From positions 1 to 63,854 of the forward strand of contig SVLN01000004.1 of the NCBI GenBank assembly GCA_015067925.1: a DNA stretch of 63,854 nt, read 5' to 3'. Shown piece after piece: positions 18,057-24,897 of this stretch. The position numbers and the translations under genes are program-made. Numbering within the stretch: the stretch's first letter is position 1; each line of letters starts with the position of its first letter. Source of the stretch: Oscillospiraceae bacterium. Its GTDB lineage: Bacteria; Bacillota; Clostridia; Oscillospirales; Oscillospiraceae. The notes below the pieces were generated by a model. That model was given only the letters and a program-made list of their open reading frames with translations, was not told the origin of the DNA and searched no databases.

Positions 18057-19012
18057 CAGAACAGAGAGGAGATGGAAACTTCTTTGTAGATGCGGGAAAT
18101 GGCCTCAGCAAACATGGGGGAAACATCCAGCTGACGGATCTTCTTGCCGGTGTAGCGTTCGGGCATGGGAATGGTATTGAGCAGCATCAGCTCTTCCAGC
18201 TCGCTGGACTCGATGCGTTCCAGTGCCGGACCGGACAGAACGCCGTGGGAGGCGCAGGCATAGACCTTCTTGGCGCCACCGATTTCCTTCAGGGCCTTGG
18301 CGGCGTTGCACAGAGAGCCGGCGGTATCGACCATGTCGTCGAAGAGGATGCACTCGCGATCACGCACGTCACCGATGACGTTCATAACCTCGGAGGAGTT
18401 GGCCTTCTGACGGCGCTTGTCCACGATGGCCAGGCTCATGCCCATCTTCTGGGCGAAAGCGCGGGCGCGGGAGACAGAGCCCACATCGGGAGAGACAACG
18501 ACCATTTCTTCGCGGTGATCGTCAAACTTCTTGAGGTAGTACTTCACGAAAGCGGGGTTGCCCACCAGGTGGTCAACGGGGATATCGAAGAAGCCCTGGA
18601 TCTGCGGGGCATGCAGGTCCATGGTCAGCACACGGTCGGCACCGGCGGCAACCAGCAGGTTGGCAACCAGCTTGGCGGAGATGGGATCTCTGGCCTTGGC
18701 CTTGCGGTCCTGACGGGCATAGCCATAATAAGGGATAACAGCGGTGATACGGCCGGCGGAGGAACGCTTGAGGGCGTCGACCATAATGAGCAGTTCCATC
18801 AGGTTATCGTTGACGGGAACGCAGGTGGACTGAACCACGAAAGCATCGCAGCCGCGGACGGTCTCGTTGATGGTGACGGAGATCTCACCGTCGGAGAAGG
18901 CCTTGACTTCGCACTGGCCGAGCTTGATGCCAAGTGCGTCGCACACGCCCTGAGCGAAAGCGGGGTTTGCATTGCCGGTGAAGACTTTGATTTCTTTGCC
19001 GTGAGCAATCAT
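18056..19012 (-). CDS. prs: Ribose-phosphate pyrophosphokinase
   Basis: This 318-aa enzyme has normal Prs length. It has the N-terminal KVFTGNANPAFAQGVCDALG, the catalytic flexible loop YARQDRKAKARDPISAK, the RADRVLTMDLHAPQIQGFF-like segment and the PRPP loop ILFDDMVDTAGSL. It makes PRPP from ribose 5-phosphate and ATP for nucleotide, His and Trp synthesis. The longer frame to 19069 is rejected because GAGAGGT precedes the ATG at 19012. It is the first gene of prs-pth. Confidence 0.96.
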   Translation of the reverse strand: MIAHGKEIKVFTGNANPAFAQGVCDALGIKLGQCEVKAFSDGEISVTINETVRGCDAFVVQSTCVPVNDNLMELLIMVDALKRSSAGRITAVIPYYGYARQDRKAKARDPISAKLVANLLVAAGADRVLTMDLHAPQIQGFFDIPVDHLVGNPAFVKYYLKKFDDHREEMVVVSPDVGSVSRARAFAQKMGMSLAIVDKRRQKANSSEVMNVIGDVRDRECILFDDMVDTAGSLCNAAKALKEIGGAKKVYACASHGVLSGPALERIESSELEELMLLNTIPMPERYTGKKIRQLDVSPMFAEAISRIYKEVSISSLF

Positions 19013-19056
19013 ATGTAGTACCTCTCTTACCCTAATAGTGATCATTACATAAAATT

Positions 19057-19122
19057 TGGCCGCGCCCAAGCGGCCATATTACACACAGTAACATTATACC
19101 CTCTTTTCCGGAGGAAAAGCAA
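19057..19122 (-). promoter_or_regulatory. prs promoter and leader hairpin
   Basis: On the minus strand TTGCTT (19117-19122), an 18-base spacer and TATAAT (19093-19098). The transcript leader then contains a perfect 7-bp hairpin TGGCCGC/GCGGCCA (19057-19063, 19070-19076) before the ribosome site. The hairpin has no T-run, so it is not a terminator; its role is unknown. Confidence 0.75.
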
Positions 19123-19190
19123 GATATCCCCCACCAAAACAGCAAAAAAATCTGTCTAAATTTTATGGAAAAGCCAGGGGAAAAATTGGG

Positions 19191-19243
19191 CAGACCGAAC
19201 GGAAACAAAGAAAAAGAAGCCGCAGCAATATGCTGCGGCTTCT
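19191..19243. repeat. 53-bp direct repeat, copy 1, at the edge of a low-GC insert
   Basis: This copy matches 20645-20697 at 50 of 53 positions in direct orientation. The only differences are the three bases of the hairpin loop (ATA here, TAT there). The two copies bracket a visibly AT-richer segment with three genes. See the findings for the interpretation. Confidence 0.9.
19211..19242 (-). terminator. Intrinsic terminator of the 57-aa/coiled-coil operon
   Basis: A 12-bp stem GAAGCCGCAGCA/TGCTGCGGCTTC (19216-19227, 19231-19242) with loop ATA is followed on the minus strand by T5. It lies 23 bases after the 57-aa gene. Confidence 0.88.
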
Positions 19244-19264
19244 CGATGCTTTCAGTTCCAAGCA

Positions 19265-19438
19265 CTATACGTTATAACGGAACTTCTTCAGGAGATACTC
19301 AACATCAGAGTTGTTCAGACCATATTCAGCAATCAGCTGCTTTTGAATCTTTCTCAGCGCATCTTTATCCTGTTGGTCATTTGCCACTTCGATCGCTGTG
19401 CGAAAGCGTTCATAATCACGAGTCGGCATTCTTTCCAT
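19265..19438 (-). CDS. Small charged protein, 57 aa, in low-GC insert
   Basis: This 57-residue helical protein begins MERMPTRDYERFRTAIEVAN and ends in EYLLKKFRYNV. The start is preceded by AAAGGGGG at about ten bases. It ends shortly before a terminator and starts 37 bases after the membrane/coiled-coil gene, so the two form an operon. Codon use is richer in A/T than in the flanking housekeeping genes. No family is recognised. Confidence 0.78.
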   Translation of the reverse strand: MERMPTRDYERFRTAIEVANDQQDKDALRKIQKQLIAEYGLNNSDVEYLLKKFRYNV

Positions 19439-19474
19439 TCTTCACACGCCCCCTTTCTAACAAGCGATTCCCGT

Positions 19475-20164
19475 TTACCATCGGCCTAGTTTCTTATTGC
19501 GGTAGCACCCTGTAATATCGATCACGACTATGCTGGGATAATTCTCGGTTTTTCTGTTCTGCATTTCTTTTTCCCACTCTTTCCGCGGCAAGAGGAAAGA
19601 AACATTTGACGAACTTTCATATCGATCATACAAAGTCTCTCCTGCATGTTTCCATAAGACAAAATAAAACTCTTTCGGTGGAGCATGCATTCCGCAGCTT
19701 TCAAATGTCACTACTCTGCAGTTCTCCGCCTCTCCAATCTGTTCATATTCTCCGGTTAATAGCTGAGTGTGGTAGAACACACCCTCAGCCCCAGGATTAA
19801 TTACAATCATAACCCGCCTGTTTTCAGGCAACATTTCCTGCGATGCTTTTTCTACAACATCATCGATATACTGAAACAGGAAGTTCATTGCCGTGCTGTA
19901 AAACGGGTTCGTCTGAATGCGCTCCCAAATTGACTGTTCCGCTTCGTCAGCCATTCTTGCCTTGCGTCTCTGTTCTTCTTCCTGTTTCCAACGACGCTCC
20001 TTCTCTTCTTGTTCTCGTTTTTTCTGAATGCGAAGCTTTTCTTCTTCCTCAATCCGCAGACGGCGGATACGCTCTGCCTCTTTCTTTGCTTCAATTTGCC
20101 TTGGACGGATCAACGCAGCATATACAACGAGACCGGCTATGAGTAGGAATCCAATCAATCCCAC
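19475..20164 (-). CDS. Membrane-anchored coiled-coil protein of unknown function
   Basis: This protein of about 229 aa has an N-terminal membrane segment (GLIGFLLIAGLVVYAALI), then about 50 residues of continuous Glu/Lys/Arg/Gln heptad-like coiled coil (roughly residues 25-75). A globular C-terminal domain follows with VMIVINPGAEGVFYHTQLL, CGMHAPPKEFYFVLWKH and YPSIVVIDITGCYRN. The ATG at 20188 lacks a ribosome site, whereas the GTG at 20164 follows GGAGGTG by eight bases and is preferred. Codon use is AT-rich relative to its neighbours. It is divergent from an XRE regulator, with shared operator-like repeats. I do not recognise the C-terminal domain. Confidence 0.75.
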   Translation of the reverse strand: MGLIGFLLIAGLVVYAALIRPRQIEAKKEAERIRRLRIEEEEKLRIQKKREQEEKERRWKQEEEQRRKARMADEAEQSIWERIQTNPFYSTAMNFLFQYIDDVVEKASQEMLPENRRVMIVINPGAEGVFYHTQLLTGEYEQIGEAENCRVVTFESCGMHAPPKEFYFVLWKHAGETLYDRYESSSNVSFLLPRKEWEKEMQNRKTENYPSIVVIDITGCYRNKKLGRW

Positions 20165-20200
20165 CTCGGGCACCTCCAATTCTTTCATTTTTTATGGATA

Positions 20201-20241
20201 ACTTACAGTAACACTATAGCATACTTACAGTTGATTTTCAA
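20201..20241 (-). promoter_or_regulatory. Promoter with two ACTTACAGT boxes, candidate XRE operators
   Basis: On the minus strand TTGAAA (20236-20241), a 17-base spacer and TATAGT (20213-20218) form the promoter of the coiled-coil operon. Two identical ACTTACAGT boxes (20201-20209 and 20223-20231), 22 bp apart or two helical turns, overlap the spacer and the start region. A palindrome CCCTTAAGGG overlaps the ribosome site of the divergent XRE gene (20265-20274). Confidence 0.65.
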
Positions 20242-20286
20242 GGGACAAAAAAATCTTTAAGATACCCTTAAGGGAGGCTGAGAGTA

Positions 20287-20592
20287 ATGGCAAGTGAAAA
20301 CAATCTGTTAGGGGATACGATTCGTTCCGCTCGGATCAGGCGCAACTACACACAGGACCAGCTGGCAGAACTGTTGAATATCACTACCGCGCACCTAAAA
20401 CACATTGAAAATGGCCGGCGGAACCCTTCCGTACCCTTGCTGTTTCAAATGATGGAATTATTGACCTTTTCTGTCGATGCGCTGGTTTTTCCTGCTGAGC
20501 AGTCTCATCCTTTGATGCGTGCCGATGGGTTGACGAAGGAAGAAATTTCAGCGATTGAACACCTTATTGAAGTAATAAAGAGCAAAGATTAA
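20287..20592 (+). CDS. XRE-family regulator in low-GC insert
   Basis: This 101-aa protein has a Cro/CI HTH at about residues 9-62 (IRRNYTQDQLAELLNITTAHLKHIENGRRNPSV) and a short acidic C-terminal helix (KEEISAIEHLIEVIKSKD). It is divergent from the membrane coiled-coil gene and probably controls it through the ACTTACAGT boxes. The ribosome site is AAGGGAGG. A terminator follows five bases after the stop. Base composition is AT-rich like the rest of the insert. Confidence 0.85.
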   Translation: MASENNLLGDTIRSARIRRNYTQDQLAELLNITTAHLKHIENGRRNPSVPLLFQMMELLTFSVDALVFPAEQSHPLMRADGLTKEEISAIEHLIEVIKSKD

Positions 20593-20596
20593 AACA

Positions 20597-20629
20597 AAAG
20601 GAAGCCACAGTGCCACTGTGGCTTCCTTT
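20597..20629 (+). terminator. Intrinsic terminator of the XRE gene
   Basis: A 15-bp perfect stem (20597-20611 and 20615-20629, core GGAAGCCACAGT) with loop GCC has a T-rich right arm. It lies directly after the XRE stop codon. Confidence 0.88.
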
Positions 20630-20644
20630 CTTCCAAAAAATAGT

Positions 20645-20697
20645 CAGACCGAACGGAAACAAAGAAAAAGAAGCCGCAGCATATTGCTGCGGCTTCT
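20645..20697. repeat. 53-bp direct repeat, copy 2, including the PadR terminator
   Basis: This is the second copy of the 53-bp repeat at 19191-19243. Its hairpin (stem 20670-20681 and 20685-20696, loop TAT) followed on the minus strand by T5 is the terminator of the PadR gene. The stem is identical to copy 1 and the loop is its reverse complement. Confidence 0.9.
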
Positions 20698-20748
20698 AAA
20701 CAGGTGGATTCTTGCTGCCGGGTGGTCAGCCCGGGCAGAACCAGCAAT

Positions 20749-21120
20749 TTAGTCCAGATCGAGGTTCCCGTCCTGAGCCAGAATGTCTTCCACAGCAGCG
20801 ACGTAGTTGCGGAACTGCTGCACCAGGCCTTTATAATACTCACGGCCGGAATCGGTAATGGAATAATAAATGCGCATACGGTTGCTCTCAGAGAGCTCCT
20901 TGCCGCATTCCTCCACATACTCAAAACCCTGCAGACGATAAATCGCCTGGTAGATGGTGTTGAACGTGACGCGGCCGCTGCTGAGATCATCGATGGCAGC
21001 CATCATCTCATAAGTATACATTTTTTTGTGGCGAAGCAGGAACAGAATGAGCATTTCTGTTGTTGCTTTCTTCATGGACTCGCGCAGGCCTTCCGGCGTG
21101 CCGCTGACACTACCTCCCAT
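20749..21120 (-). CDS. PadR-family transcriptional regulator
   Basis: This 123-aa protein has the PadR winged-helix pattern: MLILFLLRHKKMYTYEMMAAI, then FNTIYQAIYRLQGFEYVEE and YYSITDSGREYYKGL. PadR proteins are ligand-responsive repressors, often of transporters or stress genes. The ribosome site AGGGGGG is nine bases from the ATG. The next gene upstream is the divergent PAP2-GDPD fusion, a possible target, although 365 bases separate them. Confidence 0.92.
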   Translation of the reverse strand: MGGSVSGTPEGLRESMKKATTEMLILFLLRHKKMYTYEMMAAIDDLSSGRVTFNTIYQAIYRLQGFEYVEECGKELSESNRMRIYYSITDSGREYYKGLVQQFRNYVAAVEDILAQDGNLDLD

Positions 21121-21145
21121 ATTTTGGGCCCCCCTCTATTATTCT

Positions 21146-21183
21146 GATATTATATTTATATCCAACAACGCTCTATTTGTCAA
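21146..21183 (-). promoter_or_regulatory. PadR promoter with overlapping palindrome
   Basis: On the minus strand TTGACA (21178-21183), a 17-base spacer and TATAAA (21155-21160). The inverted repeat GATAT-7-ATATC (21146-21162) covers the -10 box and suggests autorepression. The remaining gap 21184-21427 is AT-rich and I see no gene, RNA or repeat in it. Confidence 0.7.
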
Positions 21184-21427
21184 TATTTTGTTCATATTTT
21201 TTTACATTTATTTTTTATCCGTTTTCAATTCATCTGTTTTAACAATTCTTCCCCTGTATTTTGCGTTTCTAATCCCGAATGCTCCGTTCTTTCTACAAAG
21301 CTCAGAGACAAAACCCATGTATGCAATCGATTGCTTCCACGAGATTCCCCGTGTCTTCTTTTCGCGTTTTAATATATTATTAACATTCTAAGCAAGGGTG
21401 CTCACCAGCCAAGTTTTCCCGGTTTTG

Positions 21428-21456
21428 TTGCCTTTTTTCCGAAAACCTGGTAAAAT
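21428..21456 (+). promoter_or_regulatory. Promoter of the PAP2-GDPD gene
   Basis: TTGCCT (21428-21433), a 17-base spacer and TAAAAT (21451-21456), 30 bases upstream of the start codon at 21486. Confidence 0.65.
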
Positions 21457-21485
21457 ATGTATATCCTTTCCCCGGAGGTGACACC

Positions 21486-23393
21486 ATGCAAGTTCTCTAT
21501 TTTCTCGAATCCATCCGCAATCCTGTGCTGGATGCATTTTTTGCCGCCGTCACCCATTTCGGCAGCGAGACGCTGTTTTTGGCCATCGCCATCATCTGTT
21601 TCTGGTGCGTGAGCAAGAAAAGCGGCTACTACCTTCTGGTGGTAGGTTTCTTCGGTACCCTTTTCAATCAGGCGCTGAAGCTCATCTTCCGCATCCCCCG
21701 CCCCTGGGTCAAGGACCCCGACTTCCCCATTGTGGAAGCTGCCAGAGAAGAAGCCACCGGCTACTCCTTCCCCTCCGGCCACACCCAGAACGCCGTGAGC
21801 GTATTGGGCTGCCCCGCCCGCAGCACCAAAAAGCCCGCCCTGCGCATCGTATTCATCGTGCTGATTCTGCTGACGGGTTTATCGAGACTGTACTTAGGCG
21901 TGCACACACCTCTGGATGTGGTGGTGAGCCTTGTCATCGGTACGGCGTTGGTGCTTTTGTTCCATCCGCTGTTTGAAAAGATGGACGAAAAGCCGCAGCT
22001 TTTCTATCTGGCCGTGGGTAGTCTGTTTGTGCTCAGTGTTATCTATACCTTGACGGTACAGCTGTATCCCTGGGGTGCGGATGTGGACGCACACAATCTA
22101 GAGTCCGGTCTGAAGAACGGATACCTGCTCATCGGCTGCTCGGCAGCACTGCTCGTCGCCTTCCCCCTGGAAAAGAAATACATCAACTACGACGTTTCTG
22201 CCCCCTGGTGGGCGCAGATTCTGAAGGTCGTGCTGGGTCTTGGCATCGTGATGGGCCTGAAGGCCGGTTTGAAGCCGGTGCTGAAGCTCATCTGGAATCA
22301 TCACCTGCTGACCACTTCCGTGCGCTACGCTGCGCTGGTGCTCTTCGCTGCCCTCATCTGGCCCCGCACCTTCGTCTGGTTCCAAAAAGGCTGCCCCATG
22401 GGCCGCAGGGCGAAAAAAGCGCTGATCGTTATCCTCTGCATTCTTCTGGCTCTGGCGATTCTGGCGGGCACTCTCTTCTGGGCCGTGACCCGGGACACCA
22501 AGGCAAAACCCATTGAAACCACCGGCGCCGCCAACGGCCTGATTACACCCCTGGGAACCACCATGCTCTCTGGCCATCGTGCCGGCGGTGGCATCGCCCC
22601 GGAGAACACGATGGCGGCCTTAAAAAACTGCGTGGAGAACGGCGAGTACAAGCTGGATGTGTTTGAATTTGACATCCACTTAACCTCCGACAACATCCCC
22701 GTGCTGCTGCACGACGGCACCCTGGACCGCACCAGTGATGCGGTTGAGCACTTCGGTTACGAGGGCGTGCGTCCGGAGAATCACACCCTGGCGGAACTCA
22801 AGGAGCTGAACATGGGCGCGAAGTTCGTCTCCGACGACGGCACGGCGCCCTATGCCGACCTGCGCGGTGATGCGATCCCCGAGGATCTGCGCATCACTAC
22901 CCTGGACGAAGCCCTGACATATCTGGAAGAAAGCGGTGAATATCACTATATTATAGAAGTGAAGAATTCCGATGTGCTGGGCATCCGGGCCACGAACATC
23001 CTCTATGAGACCTTGGTGGCGCACGGCTGCCTGAACCGCACCGTGGTGGGCACCTTCCACAACGAAATCACCGCCTATATGGACGAAACCTACCCGGATC
23101 TTCCCCGCAGCGCCGGTTTTAACGAAGCCATCCGCTTCTATCTGTACGCCTTCTTCCATCTGCCGGCCAGCGCCGATACCTTCAATTTCGTTGCCCTGCA
23201 GATTCCCACGGACGACTACACCGTAAACCTGGGCACCTCCCGGGTCATCAACTACGCCCACAAGCTGAACATCGCCGTGCAGTATTGGACCATCAACGAC
23301 CCCGAGGAAATGGCAAAACTGCAGGCCATCGGTGCGGATTGCATCATGACGGACGTTCCCAACGTGGCGGCCGAGATTCTGGTGCAGCCGTAA
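21486..23393 (+). CDS. Fusion of a PAP2 membrane phosphatase and a GDPD domain
   Basis: This is a single 635-aa frame. Residues about 1-160 form a PAP2 phosphatase with KLIFRIPRPW, YSFPSGHTQN and LSRLYLGVHTPLDVVV. About 160-345 is a multi-span membrane region. About 360-635 is a glycerophosphodiester phosphodiesterase with GHRAGGGIAPENT, FDIHLTSDNIPVLLHD and IIEVKN, so the catalytic His, Glu and Asp residues are present. The GDPD domain follows the last membrane span. The enzyme could cleave glycerophosphodiesters and dephosphorylate a lipid or glycerol phosphate product on the same membrane. The ribosome site is GGAGGTG. No frameshift or internal start suggests two separate genes. Confidence 0.9.
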   Translation: MQVLYFLESIRNPVLDAFFAAVTHFGSETLFLAIAIICFWCVSKKSGYYLLVVGFFGTLFNQALKLIFRIPRPWVKDPDFPIVEAAREEATGYSFPSGHTQNAVSVLGCPARSTKKPALRIVFIVLILLTGLSRLYLGVHTPLDVVVSLVIGTALVLLFHPLFEKMDEKPQLFYLAVGSLFVLSVIYTLTVQLYPWGADVDAHNLESGLKNGYLLIGCSAALLVAFPLEKKYINYDVSAPWWAQILKVVLGLGIVMGLKAGLKPVLKLIWNHHLLTTSVRYAALVLFAALIWPRTFVWFQKGCPMGRRAKKALIVILCILLALAILAGTLFWAVTRDTKAKPIETTGAANGLITPLGTTMLSGHRAGGGIAPENTMAALKNCVENGEYKLDVFEFDIHLTSDNIPVLLHDGTLDRTSDAVEHFGYEGVRPENHTLAELKELNMGAKFVSDDGTAPYADLRGDAIPEDLRITTLDEALTYLEESGEYHYIIEVKNSDVLGIRATNILYETLVAHGCLNRTVVGTFHNEITAYMDETYPDLPRSAGFNEAIRFYLYAFFHLPASADTFNFVALQIPTDDYTVNLGTSRVINYAHKLNIAVQYWTINDPEEMAKLQAIGADCIMTDVPNVAAEILVQP

Positions 23394-23409
23394 CGCAGGA
23401 AGAAAGGCG

Positions 23410-24150
23410 GTGTCTGCCGTGTCAAAAACCAGAAAAAACTATATCGCACGCCTGGTGGGCAGATGCCTGATCCTCATCGCCTGCTGCGTGCTGTGTTTTG
23501 CCGCGCCCGGGGAATTTGAAGTTTTGGAAGGCTTACGCTTCTTCCGCCGGTTTTCGGCGCTGCACCTTCTTTGGGTCATCTGGGTGATCGATATGTTCCA
23601 GCAGATCATCCCCATCAAGAACAAAGTGCCCCTGGGCTCGCAGAAGCTTTTTGCCAACCGTTTCCGTCCCATCCGCGAGAAGATCAACCACGAATCCCTG
23701 CGCCGCTACATTCAGACCACCTCCCGGACAGCATACAAGGTAATGCTGCTGTGGGTGGCGCTGATCGCCGCCATCGGCGCGCTGTACCTCTTCGGCGTGA
23801 TCGACAAAAAGGCCCTGTTCCTCATCAGCGTGCTGTTCTATGTGTGCGATCCGATCTGCGTGCTGATCTGGTGTCCGTTCCGGCTTCTGATGAAGACCCG
23901 CTGCTGCACCACCTGCCGCATCTTCAACTGGGATCATTTGATGATGTTCTCCCCGCTGATTTTCATGGGCGGGTTCTACGCCCTGTCCCTGGCCGCCATG
24001 GCGGTGCTGGCCTTTGGAACCTGGGAACTGTGCATTCTGATCTACCCCGAGCGGTTCTGGGATCAGTCCAACGCGGCACTCAAGTGCTCCGAATGCACGG
24101 ATAAGCTGTGCACCCAGTACTGCCAGAAACTGCGCTCCCCCACCCCCTGA
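23410..24150 (+). CDS. Membrane protein with C-terminal cysteine cluster
   Basis: This protein of about 246 aa has four membrane segments (LILIACCVLCFAA; LHLLWVIWVIDMF; VMLLWVALIAAIGALYLFGV; LISVLFYVCDPICVLIW, then a last pair around LSLAAMAVLAFGTW). It has two cysteine clusters facing one side: CCTTC near residue 165 and CSECTDKLCTQYC at the C-terminus, which look like metal or Fe-S ligands. It starts 17 bases after the PAP2-GDPD gene, so it is probably co-transcribed. GTG codons at 23410 and 23419 are both possible starts. The family is not identified. Confidence 0.8.
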   Translation: MSAVSKTRKNYIARLVGRCLILIACCVLCFAAPGEFEVLEGLRFFRRFSALHLLWVIWVIDMFQQIIPIKNKVPLGSQKLFANRFRPIREKINHESLRRYIQTTSRTAYKVMLLWVALIAAIGALYLFGVIDKKALFLISVLFYVCDPICVLIWCPFRLLMKTRCCTTCRIFNWDHLMMFSPLIFMGGFYALSLAAMAVLAFGTWELCILIYPERFWDQSNAALKCSECTDKLCTQYCQKLRSPTP

Positions 24151-24163
24151 ATCCGGGCCTTCC

Positions 24164-24196
24164 TCTCCCCCTGTAAAAAAGGGGGAGAAATTTTTT
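24164..24196 (+). terminator. Intrinsic terminator
   Basis: The stem TCTCCCCC/GGGGGAGA (24164-24171, 24181-24188) has a 9-base loop, followed by AA and T6. It ends the PAP2-GDPD/Cys-cluster unit. Confidence 0.75.
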
Positions 24197-24206
24197 CCTT
24201 TTCTGT

Positions 24207-24234
24207 GTAACCGATCCGCTCACACCTCCGTCTT
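24207..24234 (+). promoter_or_regulatory. ECF-type promoter, probably autoregulatory
   Basis: GTAACC (24207-24212), a 16-base spacer and CGTCTT (24229-24234) match the AAC...CGTC layout known for ECF sigma promoters. It lies about 50 bases upstream of the ECF sigma gene, as expected for positive autoregulation. Confidence 0.6.
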
Positions 24235-24282
24235 AATAGACAGAAGGCGTTCCGCTCCGTTTCACCACACAAGGAGAATTTT

Positions 24283-24897
24283 ATGAATACCGACAACCAC
24301 ATCTCCCGCACACCATCATCCCGTGCTGCAGCACAGATTGCGGATGAGACAATTCTGAATCTCTTCTTCCGGCGCATAGACGATGCCATTTCGTTGACCA
24401 AAACAAAATATGGAGCGCTCTGCCGCAGTGTCGCCTTCCGGATCCTGGCTGACAGCCGTGATGCGGAAGAATGTGAAAACGACACTTATCTGCGTGCCTG
24501 GAACGCCATCCCGCCGGAGCGTCCCCGTGCGCTGGGCGCATATCTTGCGCGCATTACCCGCAATCTGGCGCTGGATCGGCTCGATTACAACACCGCCGCC
24601 GCGCGCAGCAGTGCCCTGACCCAGGCCTTTGAAGAATTCGAGCCGTGGCTGCCTGCCCGGCTGGGCGATCCGGAGGCCGCATCCGAAAACCTGGCCTTCC
24701 GTCGGGTCCTCAACGATTTTCTGCGCCGTCAGAGCGCCGAAGCCAGGACCATATTCCTGCGGCGCTACTGGTACGGCGAAAGTATCCGCGAGATCGCCGA
24801 GGCCCTCGGCGTGAGTGAATCCAAGGTCAAGACCTCCCTCTTCCGCACCAGGGAGCGTCTGCTCACCGAACTGATCAAAGAAAGGATCGAACTATGA
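24283..24897 (+). CDS. ECF-type RNA polymerase sigma factor
   Basis: This 204-aa protein has sigma region 2 (about 45-110: YGALCRSVAFRILADSRDAEECENDTYLRAW, shown in part as SRDAEECENDTYLRAW, then YLARITRNLALDRLD). Region 4 covers about 140-200 (FLRRYWYGESIREIAEALG, then SESKVKTSLFRTRERL). It has no region 1.2 or 3. Its stop overlaps the start of the anti-sigma-like gene (ATGA), the usual coupling of an ECF factor to its inhibitor. The ribosome site is AAGGAG. Confidence 0.92.
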   Translation: MNTDNHISRTPSSRAAAQIADETILNLFFRRIDDAISLTKTKYGALCRSVAFRILADSRDAEECENDTYLRAWNAIPPERPRALGAYLARITRNLALDRLDYNTAAARSSALTQAFEEFEPWLPARLGDPEAASENLAFRRVLNDFLRRQSAEARTIFLRRYWYGESIREIAEALGVSESKVKTSLFRTRERLLTELIKERIEL

